Assembly: GCA_963691815.1 (NCBI GenBank)
Contig: OY829659.1
Coordinates: 11,215,533 to 11,279,532 of the forward strand
From: Echiichthys vipera
Lineage: Eukaryota; Chordata; Actinopteri; Perciformes; Trachinidae
Direction: 5' to 3'
Length of the DNA: 64,000 nucleotides
In this document: positions 56,551 through 64,000 of the stretch, piece after piece
Layout of the letters: every line of letters starts with the position of its first letter
Position numbering within the stretch: the first letter of the stretch is position 1
Translations under genes and position numbers: made by a program
Notes under the pieces: generated by a model
Seen by the model: the letters and a program-made list of their open reading frames with translations, nothing else
Told to the model about the DNA's origin: nothing
The model's database searches: none

Positions 56551-59477
56551 TGTGTGCGTGTGTTGAGACTGCAACTGCAGGTACAGAACAACATGAGTCT
56601 ATCAGCTTTGGCACTGCAGTCTGTAACTGTGGAGTGTTTTCAAGTTACGCAGCTTCATGTAACACATTTGGGAATATGTGTTCCAGCCTGCAGATGTTCT
56701 GACAATTCTGCAATCATCCAATAGCATCCAGCGTGGCTGCTAGATGAGTATATCCAGGTTTATATTGACACTTATGACTATTTACTTGATAGCGTTTGTA
56801 CAAAATGCTATACTGTTAGGGAAAGATAGGTGTATGGGAGTGATATCATTGACATATTTGTTTTAAGGTCAGCAGTTTCCTGTTAAAATATCTAGTTGGG
56901 ATGATTAAAATGTTTCCTTTTACACTGTTGAGAAACTGGGTGGATAGCAGGTAATTTGGAGGAAAAGAGAGGATGATAAGTGGAAAATATGGCAAGCAGG
57001 CGAGCAAGGCCATCACAATTGGTAGATCAGTTGATTGGTGCTTGGCTTATATGGCTGTTACAGTCACACACCCAATCTGGATTTCACTTAAAATCATCAC
57101 TGTCTTTTAATCCTTGTGCCACTGCGCTCAATACAGATTTGATTTTTTTAAGCAAACACACCAGTGTATTTCAGCAATTTATGGGACGGAGGTAGGCTCA
57201 CCAAGGGCCGGGGGTTGAAGTTCCTGCCCAGAGCAAATAGCGTGTGTGTGAGTGTGGACTGGTAGCTGGGAAGTTGCCAGGTCACTATCATGTCATACTT
57301 GAGCAAGGCCCCCAAACTCCAACTGCTTGGGGTGCCATCTTGTGAGGTAGCCCCCTTGCACTGACATCTCTCCATACATAATGCATGTGTATAGGTCCTG
57401 TTTGTGCATGTGGGCCTGCAATTCCTCAATTAAGTATACCTTCTTCTCATTATTATTATTTTTTGCTGTATTTCTAGATAAGAAATGAATTGAAACCACA
57501 GACATCCACAAATGAACAGATCAGAAAAAAATGGAACCATAAGATAACAGTAGCCACACAGAAAAGTAATCAATAATTGATTTTGACCAATTTATGCATT
57601 CACTGACACTGTACAAAAAAAACAAAAACACTAGTGATAACAGAAGAGTTAGGTGTTTTACAGAGAATCAGAAGTAAGACTATAAGGCAGTTTGTCATGA
57701 AGAAGAGTAAAGAAGCAGCAGACTCAGTCAGATCAGCTGACTGTCAGACCTGCTGAGGTGCTGTAGAGACCGACAGACTTCCCACATTGACACAGAGAGA
57801 TGCTGATGCTGTGTTGAGCTCTGCTCGACTGCACGACTAACAGCGCTGAGCTGTCAACAGTTCTGACTGACTGTCCGACACCTCTCATCCTGACCTCTTC
57901 TGCACTAAGCCAGAGTTGCAGTGAAGGAAAAATCCACCAAAGTGTGTTTACCACATTGAAAGGTTGAGATAAAGAATTTCCCTTTTCTTCCTTTTCCCAG
58001 TCCATAGCACACTTGCGTCTTAGTGTCTAATAAACAAATGAAATAATGCACTTCTTCCTCTTTCAGACCTCATTTCCAGGAAATCTGCATCTGGTCTTGG
58101 TGCTCCGCCCCACCGGCTTGTTAAGCTCGGCCCCCAGTCCGTCTTCAAGCACTGACCTGGGCTTCCGCTTCAGCCAGGATGACTTCCTGTTAAAGATGCC
58201 GGTGAGAGAATAGAGTGGGGGAACATTTTAATCCCCTCTATAAAAAAAATGTATTTTACTAATCTGATGCAGCACAATCCTGTCTCTGCTCACAATCTTC
58301 CTGTCCATTTTGATAAACCTTTCTCCTTTCTCTCTGATGATGTGATGTTTTTTTGTTTGAACAATTCATTGCTCTATAATGTTAAAACGTCAAACACAGT
58401 ATAGAGCTGACCAGGTGGCTGCTATAGATACCTTGTGGCTCTGTGATTTTAGGTGGTGATGCTGCGTTCGGTTGGTGACCTGCTGCGCTACATCGACGAA
58501 AACCACCTGACATCAGACTTCACTGCAAAAGTGGAGTACTGCCAAAGTGACTGGATCGTCCTCCGTACGGTATGCACTTCTGATACTATTCCACCCACCA
58601 GATCTTGGCATGCTGTTGTTGAAAATAAAGAAGTTAGACTGCACACTTCCTAATGGTGTTTGCAACTAAAAACAAAATACAAGAAATTAGCCCTTTTTAC
58701 AGGCCTTATTTGTGTTCTTGTATTTGATCATTTGGCTAGAAATACTTAATTTAGTGTCTCTTTCGTATGTGTGGAAATGTGTGTGTCTGCAGGCCATTGA
58801 GACCTTTGCGGTGACAGTGAAGGAGATCGCCCAGCTGCTGCAGGGCTTTGGATCAGAGCTGTCTGAGACCGAGCTTCCAGATGAAGCGAATGCCATCGAG
58901 TTCCTGCTGCACTCACACACACACCGATACCGACAGATGAAGGTTGTCGCATGGCTCCTCCTCCTTTCGTTCCTCACTCTCCGCCAATCTACTTTTCTGG
59001 CAGTTTTTGTATTTGATTTATTCCTTTGCTGTGTTGTTTCAGGACAATATCCGGAGCGTGCTGAAAGAAGGACGGCTGCTGCTGTCGAACCTGGAGACCG
59101 TCAAGGCCTCTAAGAGAGATGTGGAGGAGGAGAGGGACCTAAAGTCGGACATGAACACTGTTCAGAGGTACAGCATCAGTGCATGAATGAAGTATAGCCT
59201 GAAAGAAATGACTTAGCCGCAAGACATATTCTCATTTTGACACCAACATCTTATTAAAGCTTGGTGGCAGCTTGCGTGGACGTCTGTTTGCCATGTTTGT
59301 TTTAGGCTCTTGGCTCAGCTCAACGACATGGAGGAGGCATTTGATGGTTTCTTTGAGAAACACCACCTGAAGCTGCAGCAGTACCTCCAGCTGCTACACT
59401 ATGAAATCAGTTTCCAGCAGGTGTGATCATTGGTGTTTGATATATTACTGACTCCATGTTACACTGCTGTGAGGATT

Positions 59478-59515
<38 letters not shown>

Positions 59516-62484
59516 GATGGACGAGGTGCTGGAGAGGATCACTAACCAGGAGATGGACATTGCTTCTGTGGGAGCCACGGTGGTTCAGACAGAACAGCTA
59601 CTGATGGACTTGGAGATACTGGACTCACACGCTCAGGTCACAAACAAAATGACACAACATGCACACGATTACAGTTTGAGATGTGGTTTGAAGGAAGTGA
59701 CGTAGCAGAAGAAAATGCATTAGAGTGTAATTCCGTCATAAAAGCATCTCATGGTCTTTTTCGGCATGAATATACATCAAATAAGCCAATGAGTTTTTTT
59801 CACCTATAAACAGAGAAATTCCGGAGAGTTGCTAGCAGCCAGTCATGGCTAACACTGAGTAGCTCGGGGCTGGACCATCCAAAACAGCTTGTTTTAACCA
59901 CTAATACTGTCTAAAATAGCACTAAACCTCTGCAGTAGCATGATAACAGTCGCTACACAAACAAAGTACCAACAACGTAGTTAGCGTACTCGGAGTTCAT
60001 TAAAAAAGACTGTTTTACAATGCTATAAGCCTTAGCAGCCGGCCACATTAAGAGGCGGACTAAACAAGTCGATTACCAAATGCACTGCAGATTTGTTTTT
60101 TAAAAGTACATTTTACTGAGGAGGAGCACTTTTGGGGTTGCTAGGCCTTTGGTGTAGGCTTTTTTTTTTGCGGAGTGTCTGTTTACATCTGGGGTAAAAG
60201 AGCCTTTGCTAAGTGACTATCAATCAACTGATTTGAACTTTTTGTTGTTTTTTCTTGTTTTCTGTAAACCATCTTCTTGCATTAGTAAAGGACAACATCT
60301 GGATGTGTGGGAACATGAAACCCAAATGGAAATCAGTCTAACCTTTATGTGTTTATGAATCAGGAGGAGATGGCTCGTGCCCAGGTGGTGATCCTGCATG
60401 GTCATCAGTTGGCCGCCAACCACCACTACGCCCTGGCACTTATCATCCAGCGTTGCAATGAGCTACGACATCACTGTGACGTTATCACTACTGCCATACG
60501 CACCAAGCGGGCCTCGCTCCTTAGAGCACGAGACCTACTGCTTCGCCTTGAGGAGGTAACAACGCTGACACGACAGACAAACATTAAAACAATAATTCAT
60601 TGTTGTGTATTTTTGTTTCACTTCCCCTTTTTTGTCTGTGCATGCTCTGCTTCCCCTGTTTCCAATGCAACTTTCAGTACAATCCCTAAAGTGTTTGTAT
60701 TGAAATTAAACTATGAGGGAAAAAAATGTATTCTCACAAGTGTACAAGTGTACAGTGCCACCAGCTCTGAACCTTTTGGTCAGCTAAAGTTTTATTTGTG
60801 TCACATATGAAAGAAGGGGGTCAAAAATCTCAAAAGCACAATTGTGTTGTGTCCTGCGTTTGTACTCGTGTGCACTAGGCCCTTCGGTGGTGTGACGAGG
60901 GGGCTTATCTTCTGGCGAGTCAGATGGTGGACAAGTTCCAAACAAGAGAGGGAGCACAGGAGGCTTTGCAGTACCTAAGCTGTCACCAGGAGATGGCGCC
61001 GTCTGCACTAAAAAACAGCCAGGACATTGTTAGCCTGGAGTTTGAAGCCATACTCACCCCGCAGCTGCAGGTAACCCACCGCTACTGAACAAAAAACACA
61101 CAAGATGATCTGCATCTCAACCTCAACCCTACGCCTCTTTCTTTCTAGTCCCAAATTTTCATGGTAACAGAGAAGCTGAACTCGGTGCAGTCAATGATCA
61201 GAAACAGAGAGCAGTGTCTGAGGAAGCTGGCGGATGTACAAGTCAGACCGATTCAGCTGGTGGCCCCCAGGCCTGAGCCCGACCAGACGCTGCAGCGCTG
61301 CAAGTCGCCCCTCTTCTCCCCCAAACATGGTACGACCCCCCTCCAGCTACCACTTATCTCTTCCAGTCGCTTCTTTCCTACTTTTATTTCTATAGTGTGG
61401 ATTTGTTTTCATGGTTTAGATTCTGTCCTCTATCTTTTGTTGACTTCTCTTCTTATAAGCCCTACTCACATTCCTTTTCCCACTTTTACTCCCCTTCTGG
61501 TGGCATTTGACATTAAGCAACATGTTTTGTTTTATCTGCATTTCCCTTGTGCTCTGTTATCACCAGTTGTATTTGTATTTGAGTGCGTGTGATTCTCTCC
61601 ACAGGTGTGGACTTTAACGTCCTGAACTCTAAGTTCTCCTTTGACCTGCTACCTGGCAAAAGAGCTGCGAGGAGGAACAACAGCCAACGCAAGGTGCGTG
61701 TAGCCTATATTTAGCCAACTGTTGGTTGGATTGCCATGATATTTTGTACAGACATTCATAGTCCCAGAGAATGAATCCTAACAACTTTGTGCAATACTTA
61801 GACTTTCCTATCACCAGGAGGTTCACATTTGTGGTTTAGAGTGAAATGTCTCAACATCTGTTGGATGGATTGTCTTGAAATTTGATACACACATTCACAT
61901 CCCTTTCCAGATGAATTGTAATAACTTTAGTTTCCTTAACCTTTCATGTAGTGACATCATCAGGTCAAAATTTAAATTTGTCCAAAAATGTGATACTTAA
62001 TACCTGAAATTAATTTCCTGCTTCTGCTGTACTTTGTGTTTAGTGTTAATTAGCAAATGTTAGCATGCTTAACGCAGTGGACATGGTAAATATCATATCT
62101 GCTAAACAACAACATGTTAGCATTTTAATTTTAGCATGTTAGCATGTTGACTTCAGCATTTAGCTCAGAGTGGCACCACATTTGTGTATTCTTATTAGTG
62201 AGGATATAACAACATCTGCAGCATGATGTTATTGATTGAAATATGCTATAACTTGACTTATAATTGTGAACTTCCAAGGCTCCAAGCTGATACTTGTTTC
62301 ATGTGTGTTTTTTCAGATCGAGGTAATGCATGATTTCCAAGGCAATCGCAGCTGTCTGTATGGCTCCACCACTGAAACAGATTCAGAGGCAGAAGACAAT
62401 CCAGAGCAGGTCACACGGTATGCAATCTTTCACCTGTCACACGCCAAACCTGTGACTCTATCCTGACTCTGTATTAATCTGCAG

Positions 62485-62529
<45 letters not shown>

Positions 62530-62945
62530 ACACCTCATTGGAGCCTTTCCAACTTATATTTGTGCCAAGGTCACAGTGCCAAGGTCACAGTGTGCACTGT
62601 GGCATTAAGTATTTTCTTTAGCTTTGCATTCATTTTTTTTGTATTTGTCCCATTCTCACTCTTTCTAGCCATGTAATGAAGGAACTGATAGCAACAGAGA
62701 GGATCTATGTGGACGAGCTGCTCTCTGTCCTTCTGGTGAGGTTATTTTAGATTTTTTTTTTATGGCATATTGTATTTCCTGTTTTCTCCTCTCAAATTCT
62801 CCCCTCCTCTCCTCAGGGCTACAGGGCAGAAATGGAGGACCCATCCATGTCTAATCTTCTTCCTGCAGCTCTACGCAGCCAGAAAGATGTTCTTTTTGGC
62901 AACATGCCAGAGATTTACCAGTTCCACAGCAGGCGAGACACACAA

Positions 62946-62978
<33 letters not shown>

Positions 62979-64000
62979 CACACGCGCACACACACACAAG
63001 CTGTCACAGAATTGTCCTTGTCTTTCTGTCTTTTCATACAAATCCAATTTCCTTTCTTTTGCTTCTCCATTTAGGATTTTTCTCCATGATCTGCAGGGTT
63101 GCCTGGAGACACCAGAGACGGTGGGGGCTTGCTTCCTGCAAAGGGTGAGGAAAAATGAGGATAAACTTTACGTGACGTGATATGAGATAACAAAGCTAAA
63201 TGTACTTTTGTGTGTCAGAAAAAGAAGTTCCAGGTATACGAGCGTTACTGCCAAAACAAGCCTCGCTCTGAGTTGCTATGGAGACAGTGCTCTGATTCAC
63301 CCTTCTTTCAGGTAGTTGCATACCATATATTTATGATGCATGAATACATGATCCACTCATTGTCTTGTATTCAGTCATTTGGATTATTATTGAGGGCAGA
63401 CATAATCCTGATAGGTTTGCTCTTAAAGCTGTTGTTTTTCTCATTTTCAGAACACAATCATGTTTTCAAATTATGCATTGTGCATTAAAGCAAATCTAAA
63501 ATTTCGATGTCTCCACAGGAGTGCCAGAAGAAGCTGGACCACAAGCTGGGTCTGGACTCTTACCTCCTGAAACCAGTCCAACGCCTCACCAAGTACCAGC
63601 TGTTACTCAAGGTTCTGTTCATCTGAGTCAGTCAGTGATGGAGAGTCCTGTAGAAACGCAGCTCAGATAATGACACGCATGAATAAGTTATATAGTTTTT
63701 AGGCACAGTCATGAAGGCAAACTGTTTTGAGATTTCACGTACATCATTTCAGAAAATCCTCACATCTTTTTGACTCTTGAGTTTTCGTCATGATGAGACA
63801 CAGCAGAGGTGAAGCTTGATCATACCCACTGAACAAGTCATCTCTCGTCTCGCACAATATATGAGAGATTTGTCTACACAGATGTTCATGCAGGCAGACT
63901 GGATTAGATAAACTGAAAAACACTGACCTGTCAGCCTGTGTCTCTGTCCTTGTTCAGGAGCTGCTGAAGCACTGTACGGAGGAGCGATACCGATGTGAAC
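56190..64000 (+). CDS. mcf2: Dbl-family RhoGEF closest to MCF2 (5' part, runs off window)
   Basis: Guanine-nucleotide exchange factor for Rho GTPases. Exons: 56190-56240, 58067-58201, 58453-58569, 58793-58942, 59043-59167, 59306-59420, 59517-59636, 60364-60555, 60879-61070, 61149-61329, 61605-61693, 62317-62417, 62669-62735, 62817-62932, 63075-63144, 63219-63311, 63519-63611, 63958-64000 (open). Phases all agree; 683 codons are seen. The N-terminus MAESNTPWGFPRLRRAA then TSFPGNLHLVLVLRPTG resembles the short MCF2 isoform start. Sec14-like end (VVMLRSVGDLLRYIDENHL), then a spectrin-like coiled region (DMEEAFDGFFEKHHLKLQQY, VILHGHQLAANHHYALALII), then the DH domain from HVMKELIATERIYVDELLSV through YCQNKPRSE to LDSYLLKPVQRLTKYQLLLK. 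PH domain lies beyond the window. ILHGH..LAANHHYAL favours MCF2 over MCF2L, but MCF2L is not excluded. One intron is GC-AG. Confidence 0.9.
56511..56563. repeat. (GT)n microsatellite in the first intron of the mcf2-like gene
   Basis: TG dinucleotide tract with GC interruptions at its right end, about 270 bp after the first donor. Confidence 0.9.
59481..59512 (+). repeat. (TG)n tract abutting a splice acceptor
   Basis: About 16 TG units run directly into the 'ttag' acceptor of exon 59517-59636, replacing an ordinary polypyrimidine tract. Confidence 0.9.
61695..62180 (+). repeat. Teleost interspersed repeat ('gttagcatgctaac' type), long copy
   Basis: Almost fills the intron between exons 61693 and 62317. 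Blocks: 'ttggttggattgccatgata', 'acagacattcatagtcccag', 'ttgaaatttgatacacacat', 'catcatcaggtcaaaattta', 'ttagcaaatgttagcatg' and 'gttgacttcagcatttagct'. It shows internal near-duplication (two 'ggatggattg.c.tgaaat' blocks). Same family as 14520-14840. Confidence 0.7.
62487..62527. repeat. (GT)n microsatellite
   Basis: About 20 GT units, 70 nt after the donor at 62417 in the mcf2-like gene. Confidence 0.9.
62938..62998. repeat. (CA)n microsatellite next to a GC donor
   Basis: Starts six bases after the GC-type splice donor of exon 62817-62932 and fills the first 60 nt of that intron. Imperfect, with 'aaacac' and 'cgcg' interruptions. Confidence 0.9.

Overview
The window looks like nuclear DNA from a ray-finned (teleost) fish. 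It has short introns with GT-AG (once GC-AG) borders, very many long CA/GT microsatellites, and interspersed repeats typical of teleosts. These include an L2-type LINE/SINE 3' tail, Rex3/RTE-like ends with GATGA tails, a palindromic hAT-type MITE and a tRNA-derived SINE. Gene models were built by hand: homologous peptides were chained through splice sites, and the reading phase was checked at every junction.

Six protein genes are visible. Five are on the minus strand. In order of coordinate they are rce1 (3.2-6.6 kb, CAAX prenyl protease 2, 8 exons, 305 aa), ehbp1l1 (9.3-36.8 kb, 29 coding exons, about 2,884 aa), fam89b (40.35-41.0 kb, 2 exons, 170 aa), znrd2 (42.8-44.4 kb, 4 exons, 230 aa) and arr3 cone arrestin (46.5-51.6 kb, 16 coding exons plus a 5' non-coding exon, 377 aa). 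On the plus strand from 56.2 kb to the window end is the 5' part of a Dbl-type RhoGEF closest to MCF2. Eighteen exons are seen, covering the Sec14-like end, the spectrin-like coiled region and most of the DH domain; the gene runs off the window.

The order znrd2-fam89b-ehbp1l1 on one strand matches human 11q13.1. rce1 is also on human 11q13 but farther away, while arr3 and MCF2 are on the human X. The window therefore spans a junction of two human synteny blocks between about 44.4 and 46.5 kb.

Functionally, EHBP1L1 is a Rab8/Rab10-type effector with an NT-C2 domain, a CH domain and a bMERB domain. Here it ends in a CaaX box (CVLQ), and its neighbour rce1 encodes the protease that trims prenylated CaaX proteins. 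Its middle part is enlarged by a single 2,010-nt exon that encodes an uninterrupted Glu/Lys/Arg coiled coil built by nested tandem duplication. arr3 has a TATA box and two TAATCC (CRX/OTX) motifs, as expected for a photoreceptor gene.

No CRISPR array, operon, functional tRNA or rRNA gene, or intact autonomous transposon was seen. I found no undescribed biological system. The unusual points are the expanded EHBP1L1, long UG tracts next to splice sites, the arrestin C-tail, a GC-AG intron and several local duplications.
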